In this document: positions 1 to 7,049 of the stretch, in pieces
How the letters are laid out: each line of letters starts with the position of its first letter
Position numbering within the stretch: position 1 is the stretch's first letter
Assembly: GCA_013002625.1 (NCBI GenBank)
Contig: JABDJE010000098.1
Span: forward strand, 1 to 7,794
Origin: Saprospiraceae bacterium
GTDB lineage: Bacteria > Bacteroidota > Bacteroidia > Chitinophagales > Saprospiraceae
Direction of reading: 5' to 3'
DNA: 7,794 nucleotides
The notes under the pieces: generated by a model
Told to the model about the DNA's origin: nothing
The model's input: only the letters and a program-made list of their open reading frames with translations
Databases searched by the model: none
Position numbers and translations under genes: made by a program

Positions 1-989
1 AAATGGGCAGCTTGAGTACATACCTTGAAAGTAAATTCATATTGACCAAAACTCAAATGTTGCACATCCCTGTAGTCAAATGCAATGATTGATTTTGCTT
101 TTGAAATGGGATCAATATAAATATGTGTTCTATCTATTGTAAGTATGTGACTTGAAGACTGAATCTGTGCCCCAACCGACGCTAACGCTTTAATAACTTC
201 CCGACATTGCTTTCTTGAAAATCCAAAGGCGTGAAGACCTGCATAAAGCATGGCAGCAGGAGCTATTGCTTTGCGTATTGTCCCTTTTCCCAGATTATAT
301 CTTCCATGATCGTTTTTCTCGATTTGAATTAAATCCTTAATGAGTTTTTGTTGTTCAGCATAGTTTTCGCTCAATCCTATAATTCTATTACTTACATTCT
401 CAAAGCGAGAAGATAACAAAGGCAAGATTTCGTTGCGAATAAAATTTCTATCATAACTATTGTCAAGGTTTGAATAATCTTCAACATAGGGAATGTCGTT
501 TTCAAAGGCAAAGTCTGAAATCTCGGAACGACTGAAAGGAAGAAGTGGACGCACAACATTACCCAATTGCTCATATATACCGCCCAGGGATCGACCCTGT
601 ACAAAATTTAGAAATATTGATTCTACTATATCATCCTGATGATGGGCTGTTAAAATAATATCGTAAGCCAGAGATTGAAAAAACGCATAGCGTTTATCAT
701 GTGCAAAAGATTGAAAGTTAACCGTACTATTATCGGGATGAGACAATTGATAAAGATGACATTCAATATTGTACGATTCACATAACTGCTGAACAAATAT
801 TGCGTCTGCTGTAGAGTCACCTTCCCGCGTCAAATGATCAACGTGTGCTACGGAGAATGGTATATGGGCTCTCAATAATAGATGAAATAAAACAGAGGAA
901 TCCATTCCACCTGAACATGCCAACAAGACCTTACTTCCAGAAGGGATCAAGTTTTTCGATTCAATATGATTTAAAAACCTATTAAACAA
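1..989 (-). CDS. tilS: tRNA(Ile)-lysidine synthase TilS (3' end cut by window)
   Basis: TilS uses ATP to attach lysine to the wobble cytidine of the CAU-anticodon tRNA-Ile, so that the tRNA reads AUA and is charged with isoleucine; it is a cytosolic, essential enzyme. The translated minus strand shows the N-type ATP pyrophosphatase PP-loop SGGMDS (about residues 26-31), the VAHVDH strand, the AHHQDD block followed by ESIFLNFVQG, VRPLLPFSR, and the VEDYSNLDNSYDRNFIRNEI block, all in family order. About 329 codons are present and the frame is open to the left edge, so roughly the last 100 residues of a typical 430-440 aa protein lie outside. No in-frame ATG exists upstream of the PP-loop. I chose a TTG at 989-987, which gives MFNRFLNHIES and places the PP-loop at the usual distance. 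A GTG at 1070-1068 is possible but would add 27 residues inside the divergent gene. The function is certain; the start is inferred. Confidence 0.95.
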   Translation of the reverse strand, partial: MFNRFLNHIESKNLIPSGSKVLLACSGGMDSSVLFHLLLRAHIPFSVAHVDHLTREGDSTADAIFVQQLCESYNIECHLYQLSHPDNSTVNFQSFAHDKRYAFFQSLAYDIILTAHHQDDIVESIFLNFVQGRSLGGIYEQLGNVVRPLLPFSRSEISDFAFENDIPYVEDYSNLDNSYDRNFIRNEILPLLSSRFENVSNRIIGLSENYAEQQKLIKDLIQIEKNDHGRYNLGKGTIRKAIAPAAMLYAGLHAFGFSRKQCREVIKALASVGAQIQSSSHILTIDRTHIYIDPISKAKSIIAFDYRDVQHLSFGQYEFTFKVCTQAAH

Positions 990-1000
990 TACTATATTTG
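970..1000 (+). promoter_or_regulatory. Candidate Bacteroidota-type promoter for the 1021 lipoprotein gene
   Basis: A perfect -7 motif TATATTTG (993-1000, consensus TAnnTTTG) is preceded after 19 bp by TTTA (970-973, 3 of 4 matches to the -33 TTTG box). Transcription would begin near 1005-1008, leaving a leader of about 15 nt before the TTG start at 1021. The -33 half lies inside the 5' end of tilS. The motif and spacing are visible in the sequence; promoter activity is inferred. Confidence 0.42.
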
Positions 1001-1020
1001 TTTGTATAAATCCATGAACA

Positions 1021-1566
1021 TTGAAATTAAGCAGATATTTTCTTTTAACGGTATTCGCAATATTATTCACCGCTTGTAATCAAGACAAGAAGGCGGATAC
1101 ACCAGTTGAATCTGAAGCCAATATTGAAAGACTGAAAGGCCTTAAATCCAATGAGAATTCTGGAAATATCGCCTCGCAGCGTTCTACCGCATTATCAATC
1201 CTGAATCATAGATTAAAAAACGACCCTCAGTCTTATGCCATCATAGAGGCTGATGTCTGGGAATATGAATTTGTATTCGATGGTGAAATGTCAAAGCAAG
1301 GAGAATATGCTGGCGTTTGGATTGACTTCAAGCCAGATTTCACCTATGAATATGGTAAAAACGCCACAGTTAACGGTTCCGGCAGGTACAATTATCATTT
1401 TGAAAGAGGAGAATTACTTATGATAGATAATGATCCCAAAGTGAAACCCCAGGAATGGACAGTGAAGAATGCCGGCGATGCAATGGTACTGGTTGGTACG
1501 CAAACTTACAGAGACAATTCTGTTCAGATGAAACTCATCCGTCAACCGGATAGTTTCAGACAATAA
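1021..1566 (+). CDS. Small lipoprotein, lipocalin-like C-terminal region, function unknown
   Basis: This 181-aa protein begins with a lipoprotein signal peptide: basic MKLSRY, a hydrophobic stretch at about residues 7-16, and the lipobox FTAC with the acylated cysteine at residue 19. A charged, probably flexible linker follows (about 20-60). The C-terminal part (about 75-175) has alternating aromatic and polar strands, including a GVWIDFKPDFTYEYG segment that resembles the first strands of small lipocalin-like or other beta-barrel domains. That resemblance is an impression, not a family assignment. The start is TTG at 1021, because the preceding in-frame codons are ACA and then a TGA stop (1015-1017); the signal peptide supports this start. 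A nearby ATG (1014) is in another frame. The gene diverges from tilS, and its stop codon directly touches the convergent mltG stop. It is probably anchored in a membrane, with its substrate or partner unknown. Confidence 0.8.
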   Translation: MKLSRYFLLTVFAILFTACNQDKKADTPVESEANIERLKGLKSNENSGNIASQRSTALSILNHRLKNDPQSYAIIEADVWEYEFVFDGEMSKQGEYAGVWIDFKPDFTYEYGKNATVNGSGRYNYHFERGELLMIDNDPKVKPQEWTVKNAGDAMVLVGTQTYRDNSVQMKLIRQPDSFRQ

Positions 1567-2589
1567 TTATTTAAAAATCCTTTGCTGGTTAAGCCATTTG
1601 CGATAGCGATTGGCATTTCTGTTGTGTTCCGTCAGTGTCCGTGCAAAATCGTGTGCGCCAATTTTATCAGGAGAAGCACAGAAGTACAAATATTTATGAT
1701 TCTCATAATTAAGTACAGCATCGATCGTATTTACATCGGGCATAAAAATAGGCCCCGGGGGTAGACCATTATACTTATAGGTATTGTATGGTGAATCAAA
1801 TGCAATGTGTTTGTTCAAGACCCTTCGAATGGTAAAATCTCCAACTGCAAATACCACTGTTGGGTCGGCTTGCAATGGAATACCTTGTTTTAATCTATTG
1901 ATATAAACGCCAGCCATTATTGGCTTTTCATGAGCAAGATTGGTCTCCTTTTGAACAATTGATGCTATTGTATAGATTTCAGTTTTGCTAAAACCTGAAG
2001 CTTCCTGAAGCGCAGACCGCTCTTCATTCCAAAATCGTTTATGTTCTTCCACCATCCGCCTAATCAGTTTGTCAGGATTTGTATTCCAGTACATTTCATA
2101 GGTATTGGGAATAAAGAGACTCAATATAGTCTGAGCATTCATGCCAAGACTTTCATGCAATGCGCTGTCCATAATGGCATTAAGGAAAGACAAAGAATCC
2201 GGTTGAAGATATTCAGCAAATATCCCTGCCAATTCATCAACTGTTCTTACATTATTAAAAGTAACATTGACAGGTTGCTGGAGGCCCAACCTTAGATACT
2301 GAATGCATTCACGATTATTCCATTCTGGTTGAATTATGTATTTACCCGGTTTGACATTCTCAAATTTCATCAATTTGGCCACCCATCCAAATGAGCTTTC
2401 ATTGATCAAAATATTATTCTGGCTTAATGTATCGAGTAATTGATCAAAGTCAGCACCATCGGGAATATAAATTGTAGTTGCATCCTTTGTATTGATATTG
2501 TCTTTATAAATAGCATTATACCCCATATAGGCCAACCCGGCTCCTGCTAAAATCAGTGTCACCAAAACCGCAATTGCGATCCTTTTCAT
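1567..2589 (-). CDS. mltG: Endolytic peptidoglycan transglycosylase MltG (YceG-like)
   Basis: MltG cleaves nascent glycan strands inside the chain at the inner membrane and is thought to end strand elongation. The 340-aa product has an N-terminal transmembrane helix (about residues 4-24), a LysM-like region (about 38-85), and the YceG catalytic domain (about 150-330). The hallmark ASIVQKET segment (209-216) contains the catalytic glutamate E215, matching E218 of the E. coli enzyme. It is followed by the conserved GVYINRL, LQADPTV and SPYNTYKYNGLPPGPI blocks, so all key residues appear intact. The length is normal for the family. The ATG at 2589 lies 1 bp after the panB stop codon, so it is probably the second gene of a panB-mltG transcript. 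There is no room for a terminator at the 3' end, since its TAA touches the stop codon of the convergent lipoprotein gene. Confidence 0.96.
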   Translation of the reverse strand: MKRIAIAVLVTLILAGAGLAYMGYNAIYKDNINTKDATTIYIPDGADFDQLLDTLSQNNILINESSFGWVAKLMKFENVKPGKYIIQPEWNNRECIQYLRLGLQQPVNVTFNNVRTVDELAGIFAEYLQPDSLSFLNAIMDSALHESLGMNAQTILSLFIPNTYEMYWNTNPDKLIRRMVEEHKRFWNEERSALQEASGFSKTEIYTIASIVQKETNLAHEKPIMAGVYINRLKQGIPLQADPTVVFAVGDFTIRRVLNKHIAFDSPYNTYKYNGLPPGPIFMPDVNTIDAVLNYENHKYLYFCASPDKIGAHDFARTLTEHNRNANRYRKWLNQQRIFK

Positions 2590-2590
2590 C

Positions 2591-3409
2591 CTAGTAAGAT
2601 TCTTTCTCGTTAGGGAAATCTTTAGCTTTTACATCTCGAATGTAGGCTTTCACAGCATTCTCCATTTCATTATAACAATCAAGATAGCGGCGTAAGAACC
2701 TTGGATTGAAATCCTTGGTCAAGCCAAAGAGATCATGGCTCACAAGAACCTGGCCGTCAACGCCAGGACCAGCACCTATACCAATTGTAGGAATTGAAAT
2801 GGTCTCTGAGACTTTCTTTGCAAGCTCAGCAGGTATTTTTTCCAAAACAATGGCAAAACATCCTGCTTTTTGAAGCACCTTGGCATCTTCGATTAGTTCC
2901 TTGGCTTCTTCTTCCTCTCTGGCCCTAACAGTGTATGTACCAAATTTGTATATGGATTGGGGCGTCAGACCCAAATGCCCCATAACAGGTACACCTGCAG
3001 AAACGATCCTCTTTACCGAGTCTTTAATCTTTTTACCGCCTTCCAATTTTACGGCATGCGCGCCGCTTTCCTTCATAATACGTATTGCAGATTCGAGGGC
3101 TTTATCTGAATTACTTTGATAGGATCCAAAGGGCAAATCCACAACGACAAGTGAGCGCTTTACTCCGCGAATTACTGATGAGGCATGATAGATCATCTGG
3201 TCCAGGGTAATAGGTAAGGTTGTTTCGTGACCTGCCATGACATTTGAGGCAGAATCTCCTACAAGAATTACATCAATCCCTGCACTGTCAATAATGCGTG
3301 CCATACTAAAATCATAAGCCGTGAGCATACTGATCTTTTCACCCTCTCTTTTCATTCTCTGCAAGACATGGGTGGTCATTCTTTTGGCATCTTTACTTAC
3401 TGCTGACAT
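2591..3409 (-). CDS. panB: 3-methyl-2-oxobutanoate hydroxymethyltransferase PanB
   Basis: PanB transfers a hydroxymethyl group from 5,10-methylene-tetrahydrofolate to 2-oxoisovalerate to give ketopantoate, the first committed step to pantothenate and coenzyme A; it is cytosolic. The 272-aa product is full length with a TIM-barrel pattern. Visible family motifs are LTAYDFSMA (29-37), VGDSASNV with metal ligand D52, DLPFGSY with D91, KLEGG with E123, HLGLTPQS (145-152), the catalytic glutamate E190 in VLEKIP, and IGIGAGPGVDGQVLV (209-223). The ATG at 3409 gives the N-terminus MSAVSKDAKRMTTHVL, which fits Bacteroidota PanB; the later Met11 is less likely. It leads mltG by 1 bp and diverges from the 3491 lipoprotein gene. 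No panC, panD or panE lies in the window. Confidence 0.97.
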   Translation of the reverse strand: MSAVSKDAKRMTTHVLQRMKREGEKISMLTAYDFSMARIIDSAGIDVILVGDSASNVMAGHETTLPITLDQMIYHASSVIRGVKRSLVVVDLPFGSYQSNSDKALESAIRIMKESGAHAVKLEGGKKIKDSVKRIVSAGVPVMGHLGLTPQSIYKFGTYTVRAREEEEAKELIEDAKVLQKAGCFAIVLEKIPAELAKKVSETISIPTIGIGAGPGVDGQVLVSHDLFGLTKDFNPRFLRRYLDCYNEMENAVKAYIRDVKAKDFPNEKESY

Positions 3410-3477
3410 TTCAATTTATTCTAGGTGTCCCAAGATATTAAATTGCTGGAATAAATGTTCAGATAAAATAAATCGGT

Positions 3478-3485
3478 TAATTTTG
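3478..3485 (+). promoter_or_regulatory. Possible -7 promoter element before the 3491 lipoprotein gene
   Basis: TAATTTTG is a full match to the Bacteroidota -7 consensus TAnnTTTG. It lies only 5 bp before the ATG at 3491, so a transcript from it would be leaderless or nearly so. No good TTTG box stands about 19 bp upstream (that position reads ATGTTC), which weakens the call. The 81-bp gap between panB and this gene shows no other clear signal. Confidence 0.22.
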
Positions 3486-3490
3486 GGCGC

Positions 3491-4471
3491 ATGAAATTAA
3501 GGTACTTAGCTTTTATTCTGTTGGGTTTTATGGCTTGTGACAATGAGCTTAATGTCATCGAAGATTATCAGGACATACCTATTGTATATGGTGTATTGTC
3601 ATCAAGCGATACCGCTCAATATATTCGCCTTGAGCGCGCATTCGTTGATCCGAATACTTCAGCCCTCGACATAGCTCAAATCGCAGACTCATTGTACTAT
3701 GAAGATGCAAGCGTTCAAATCCTTCATGACAATCAAATTTATAACCTTGAAAGAGTGGATGGAAACCTGGAAGGTTATATCAGGGAGGAAGGCGCATTTG
3801 CGCAAGCACCCAACTACCTGTACAAGATCAGAACAGCCAACATTCCTCTTATCGATGACGAAGCGTATACCTTACAAATCAACACCACAGATAATACAGA
3901 ACCTGTCAGCTCAACCATTGACCTGGTAGGGGCTTCTAATATTACAACGCCCTCCAGCAGTATTGGCTTCGATTATATACAACCAACAAGGGTTCGTTGG
4001 AGAAAAGGCGATAATGCCCGGATCTTTGACATTCTCATCCAGGTCAATTACAGGGAGAGACGTCTTTCCAGCTCAACGGGTTTTGAACGTAAATTTGTCA
4101 CCTGGAATATGGGATCGAATATTGAATCTTCCAATGATGACATTGAAAACTTTGAAAGACCAGGAATCGATTTCTATGCCTTCCTTGCTGGCGAACTGGA
4201 AGCCAATCCTGACATTGAAAGAAGGTTTGACGATATAACTGTAATCCTACACTCGGGCGGTTTTGAAATTCTGGAACTGAACAGGGTAAGTGGTGCCAAT
4301 CTTGGTATTACTTCCTCTCAAGACGTTCCCAATTATACCAACCTGTCAAGAGGTCGAGGTATCTTCACCTCCAAATTCAAAGAAGAAAAGCCGGGTATAG
4401 CCCTGAAAAGCAGTTCAATGGACTCCCTAATTGAGGGACAAATCACTAAAGATTTGAATTTCAAGTCTTAA
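3491..4471 (+). CDS. Bacteroidota lipoprotein of unknown function (DUF4249-like layout)
   Basis: The 326-aa product starts with MKLRYLAFILLGF and the lipobox FMAC, with the acylated cysteine at residue 16, so it is a predicted lipoprotein. After the cysteine comes DNELNVIEDYQDIPIVYGVL, then a beta-rich region with SDTAQYIRLERAF, a DASVQIL strand and a later YTLQINT strand. This order (an introductory strand such as VVYGVL, a segment listing attached ornaments, then a peptide-like YxLxI strand) recalls DUF4249-type outer-membrane lipoproteins found beside TonB-dependent receptors, but the protein is short for that family and no receptor gene is adjacent. I cannot confirm the family by eye. It stands alone, divergent from panB and upstream of dnaK on the same strand. 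The start ATG is fixed by the signal peptide. Confidence 0.85.
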   Translation: MKLRYLAFILLGFMACDNELNVIEDYQDIPIVYGVLSSSDTAQYIRLERAFVDPNTSALDIAQIADSLYYEDASVQILHDNQIYNLERVDGNLEGYIREEGAFAQAPNYLYKIRTANIPLIDDEAYTLQINTTDNTEPVSSTIDLVGASNITTPSSSIGFDYIQPTRVRWRKGDNARIFDILIQVNYRERRLSSSTGFERKFVTWNMGSNIESSNDDIENFERPGIDFYAFLAGELEANPDIERRFDDITVILHSGGFEILELNRVSGANLGITSSQDVPNYTNLSRGRGIFTSKFKEEKPGIALKSSSMDSLIEGQITKDLNFKS

Positions 4472-4490
4472 TTCTGCCGTTTTGGCAGAA
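4472..4490. repeat. Perfect inverted repeat after the 3491 gene stop codon
   Basis: TTCTGCC (4472-4478) and GGCAGAA (4484-4490) form a perfect 7-bp palindrome with a 5-nt GTTTT centre, starting on the base after the TAA. No T-run follows directly; the nearest lies about 19 bp downstream. It is therefore a poor intrinsic terminator and could equally be an operator. TCTGCC recurs at 4525-4530. Confidence 0.5.
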
Positions 4491-4562
4491 AGCCACCAAT
4501 ACATTATACTTTTTTGTCATTTAATCTGCCATCCTGAAAGGTTTTTTGTCACTTTTTTGGCA
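4480..4562 (+). promoter_or_regulatory. Four spaced TTTTG(G/T)CA boxes upstream of dnaK
   Basis: The 151-bp gap before dnaK holds four copies of TTTTGKCA at 4480-4487, 4512-4519, 4544-4551 and 4555-4562. Their starts are 32, 32 and 11 bp apart, close to whole turns of the DNA helix, and the last three are extended to T6 tracts. This would place them on one face of the DNA and may also produce intrinsic bending. They could bind a regulator of dnaK or act as curved upstream DNA. No convincing TAnnTTTG promoter and no CIRCE operator was found here. The repeats are plainly visible; their role is inferred. Confidence 0.4.
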
Positions 4563-4622
4563 TGGCACAGCTATTGATCTGCTACCCGTGTAAATTATTA
4601 GTAAAAAGAAACCAATAATATA

Positions 4623-6530
4623 ATGGGTAAAATAATAGGTATAGATTTAGGGACAACCAATTCATGTGTTGCCGTAATGGAAGGTAATGAGCCTGTTGTA
4701 ATTCCGAACGATGAGGGAAGAAGAACAACACCATCGGTCGTAGCTTTTCTTGATAACGGTGAGCGTAAAGTAGGTGATCCTGCAAAAAGACAAGCAATCA
4801 CTAATCCGACAAAAACCATTTCTTCTATCAAGCGGTTTATGGGACACAGATTTGATGAAGTGACTGAAGAAGCTGGAAGATCTGCATACAGCGTTGTGAA
4901 AGGTGATAACAGCACAGTGCGTGTAGAAATCGATGACAGAAAATACACACCGCAGGAAATCTCTGCAATGGTGCTACAAAAAATGAAAAAGACAGCTGAG
5001 GACTTCTTGGGCTCAACTGTAACAGATGCTGTCATCACAGTGCCAGCATATTTCAATGATTCACAAAGACAGGCTACGAAGGAAGCTGGAGAGATCGCAG
5101 GCCTTAATGTTCAACGAATCATCAACGAACCTACTGCCGCTGCACTGGCATTCGGTCTGGACAAGAAAGATAAAGACATGACTATCGCAGTGTATGACCT
5201 GGGTGGAGGTACATTCGATATCTCTATTCTCGAATTGGGAGAAGGTGTATTCGAGGTAAAATCAACCAATGGTGACACCCACCTGGGTGGAGATGACTTT
5301 GATCAGGTAATCATCGATTGGATGGCCGGAGAATTCAAGAACAATGAGAATATAGATTTAAGAAAAGACCCTATGGCGCTTCAGAGACTTAAGGATGCTG
5401 CCGAGAAGGCCAAGATTGAGTTATCATCAAGCGTAGAAACTGAAATTAATCTACCATATGTTACCGCTGTTGACGGTGTGCCTAAGCACCTTGTTCTTAA
5501 GCTTTCAAGAGCTAAGTTCGAACAATTGGCAGATAGCTTAGTAGAAAGATCCTTAAAGCCATGTGCTGAAGCATTAAAGGATGCAGGTCTATCCAAAAGC
5601 GACATTGATGAGGTAATCCTTGTAGGTGGTTCAACCAGAATTCCTAAGATTCAGGAAGCAGTAGAAGCATTCTTCGGCAAGAAGCCTAACAAAGGGGTGA
5701 ACCCTGACGAAGTAGTTGCTGTTGGTGCGGCTATTCAAGGTGGTGTATTGAGCGGAGATGTTCAAGATGTGCTATTACTTGATGTAACGCCTTTATCAAT
5801 GGGTATTGAAACCATGGGTGGTGTATACGACGTAGTCATCGAGTCCAACTCAACTATTCCGACTAAAAAGTCCAAAGTGTATTCAACTGCTGCAGACAAT
5901 CAACCAAGCGTGGAAATCCATATTCTGCAAGGTGAAAGGCCGATGGCAAGAGATAATAGAACTGTTGGTAAATTTATTCTGGATGGCATTCCACCATCTC
6001 CTAGAGGTGTGCCTCAAATTGAAGTAAGTTTCGATATGGATGCCAACGGAATTCTAAACGTGTCAGCCAAGGATAAAGGCACAGGTAAAGAACAGAATAT
6101 CAGAATTGAAGCTTCGACAGGCTTGAGTAAAGAAGAGATTGCAAAGATGAAGGCCGAAGCAGCTGCGAATGCGGATGCGGACAAGCAGGCCAGAGAGACA
6201 GCTGATAAAATAAACACTGCTGATACTTTAATCTTCCAGACTGAAAAGCAATTGAGCGAATATGGAGATAAGATTCCGGAAGACAAAAAATCTGTAATCG
6301 ATGAGGCTCTAACTGAATTGAAAGAAGCCCATAAGATGCAAGACCTGTCTAAAATCGACGCTGCAATGGAGAAGATGAATACAGCATGGCAAGCTGCGAG
6401 TCAGGATATTTATCAGGCTAGTCAGGAGGCGCAAGCCAATGCTAATCCTGAGGCAGACGCATCTGGAAATTCAGAAAATGGTACAGAAGAAGTGACCGAT
6501 GTTGAATTTGAAGAAGTGGATGATAAGTAA
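4623..6530 (+). CDS. dnaK: Molecular chaperone DnaK (Hsp70)
   Basis: DnaK is the ATP-driven Hsp70 chaperone that holds and releases unfolded polypeptides in the cytosol together with DnaJ and GrpE. The 635-aa product is full length and highly conserved. The ATPase domain (1 to about 380) carries all three Hsp70 signatures: IDLGTTNS (7-14), AVYDLGGGTFDIS (189-201, with T197 where E. coli has the autophosphorylated T199) and VILVGGSTRIPKI (331-343), plus K70 of the active site. The interdomain linker VLLLDVTPLS (383-392) leads into the beta-sandwich substrate-binding domain (about 393-500), the helical lid (about 505-600), a low-complexity Ala/Asn/Glu tail and the typical acidic end DVEFEEVDDK. 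The N-terminal segment typical of Gram-negative DnaK is retained. The ATG at 4623 gives the canonical N-terminus; only an A-rich stretch, not a Shine-Dalgarno sequence, precedes it. It is monocistronic: neither dnaJ nor grpE is adjacent, and a strong terminator follows. Confidence 0.99.
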   Translation: MGKIIGIDLGTTNSCVAVMEGNEPVVIPNDEGRRTTPSVVAFLDNGERKVGDPAKRQAITNPTKTISSIKRFMGHRFDEVTEEAGRSAYSVVKGDNSTVRVEIDDRKYTPQEISAMVLQKMKKTAEDFLGSTVTDAVITVPAYFNDSQRQATKEAGEIAGLNVQRIINEPTAAALAFGLDKKDKDMTIAVYDLGGGTFDISILELGEGVFEVKSTNGDTHLGGDDFDQVIIDWMAGEFKNNENIDLRKDPMALQRLKDAAEKAKIELSSSVETEINLPYVTAVDGVPKHLVLKLSRAKFEQLADSLVERSLKPCAEALKDAGLSKSDIDEVILVGGSTRIPKIQEAVEAFFGKKPNKGVNPDEVVAVGAAIQGGVLSGDVQDVLLLDVTPLSMGIETMGGVYDVVIESNSTIPTKKSKVYSTAADNQPSVEIHILQGERPMARDNRTVGKFILDGIPPSPRGVPQIEVSFDMDANGILNVSAKDKGTGKEQNIRIEASTGLSKEEIAKMKAEAAANADADKQARETADKINTADTLIFQTEKQLSEYGDKIPEDKKSVIDEALTELKEAHKMQDLSKIDAAMEKMNTAWQAASQDIYQASQEAQANANPEADASGNSENGTEEVTDVEFEEVDDK

Positions 6531-6557
6531 TCGGTCATCGCAATTACGAATAACTGG

Positions 6558-6591
6558 AAAGCGACTCGGGAGACTGAGTCGCTTTTTTTTT
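6558..6591 (+). terminator. Intrinsic terminator of dnaK
   Basis: A perfect 10-bp stem, AAAGCGACTC (6558-6567) with GAGTCGCTTT (6576-6585), encloses an 8-nt loop. It merges into a run of nine T residues (6583-6591), 27 bp after the dnaK stop. The opposite strand lacks a comparable T-run, so the terminator works mainly for dnaK and does not obviously serve the convergent DCC gene. Confidence 0.93.
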
Positions 6592-6632
6592 GATTGCGAA
6601 ATTTGATTAAATGGATGGTAGATTTCAGTCGA

Positions 6633-7049
6633 TCAATTCACGTCCCAAATTACCTTCCTCCGCATCGCCTCATCCATCACCTCACAGACTTCCTTGCTCT
6701 TTCCAAATACCCGATATCGAATCAGAGCCACAAAATCATAGACCAGGTCTCTTAATGGTCGAGGAATAAATATAAAAGGGTAGAGCCAGGCCTTCCATCC
6801 ACCCAATTGATTTAGAATTTTCAGTGCAGCCGTTGATTTATAGTAGTGATTTTTGCCATCAAAATATACAACCGAATCTATGGTTTGTGATATTCCATAC
6901 GCTTCCTTATGCTGAGTGGCATAAGGTGATTGCAGCGATGAAAAAGCGAATGTGTTGTTTTTATCATGCTTCCAAACAAACCCGATAAAGCCTTGACAGA
7001 GGACACAGAGTCCATCAAAAAAGATAATATGTTGTGTACTCGATTTCAT
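6633..7049 (-). CDS. DCC-family (DUF393) thiol-disulfide oxidoreductase-like protein
   Basis: The 138-aa product has the DCC signature near its N-terminus: FFDGLCVLCQG with D12, C15 and C18, forming the CxxC pair that gives the family its name and its predicted thiol-disulfide redox role. Further family landmarks are FSSLQS (36-41), the KSTAAL segment (71-76), and the C-terminal IPRPLRDLVYDFVALIRYRVFGK block (95-117) followed by a cysteine at 122. The length is normal. No signal peptide is seen, so it is probably cytosolic; the physiological substrate of the family is not established. The ATG at 7049 is the only reasonable start, since the DCC motif begins at residue 10 and no later Met precedes it. 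The start codon sits directly against the T-run of the upstream gene's terminator, which leaves its expression unclear. It converges with dnaK. Confidence 0.9.
   Translation of the reverse strand: MKSSTQHIIFFDGLCVLCQGFIGFVWKHDKNNTFAFSSLQSPYATQHKEAYGISQTIDSVVYFDGKNHYYKSTAALKILNQLGGWKAWLYPFIFIPRPLRDLVYDFVALIRYRVFGKSKEVCEVMDEAMRRKVIWDVN

Noticed and set aside
987..1070. Frameshift or pseudogene at the 5' end of tilS because the upstream ATGs are out of frame
   Set aside because: The reading frame is intact from the TTG through all TilS motifs to the window edge, and a TTG start gives a normal N-terminus.
3430..3437. Minus-strand -7 element TATCTTGG for panB
   Set aside because: It has one mismatch to TAnnTTTG and no TTTG-like -33 box at the right distance, so it is too weak to list as a promoter.
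4583..4590. TACCCGTG as -7 box for dnaK, paired with TTTG at 4556-4559
   Set aside because: Only four of the six fixed positions match and the 23-bp spacer is long.
4472..4622. CIRCE/HrcA operator before dnaK
   Set aside because: The TTAGCACTC-N9-GAGTGCTAA palindrome is not present anywhere in the gap.
4598..5056. 152-aa open frame antisense to dnaK
   Set aside because: It is a shadow of the highly conserved dnaK coding sequence; it has no recognisable domain and no start signal.
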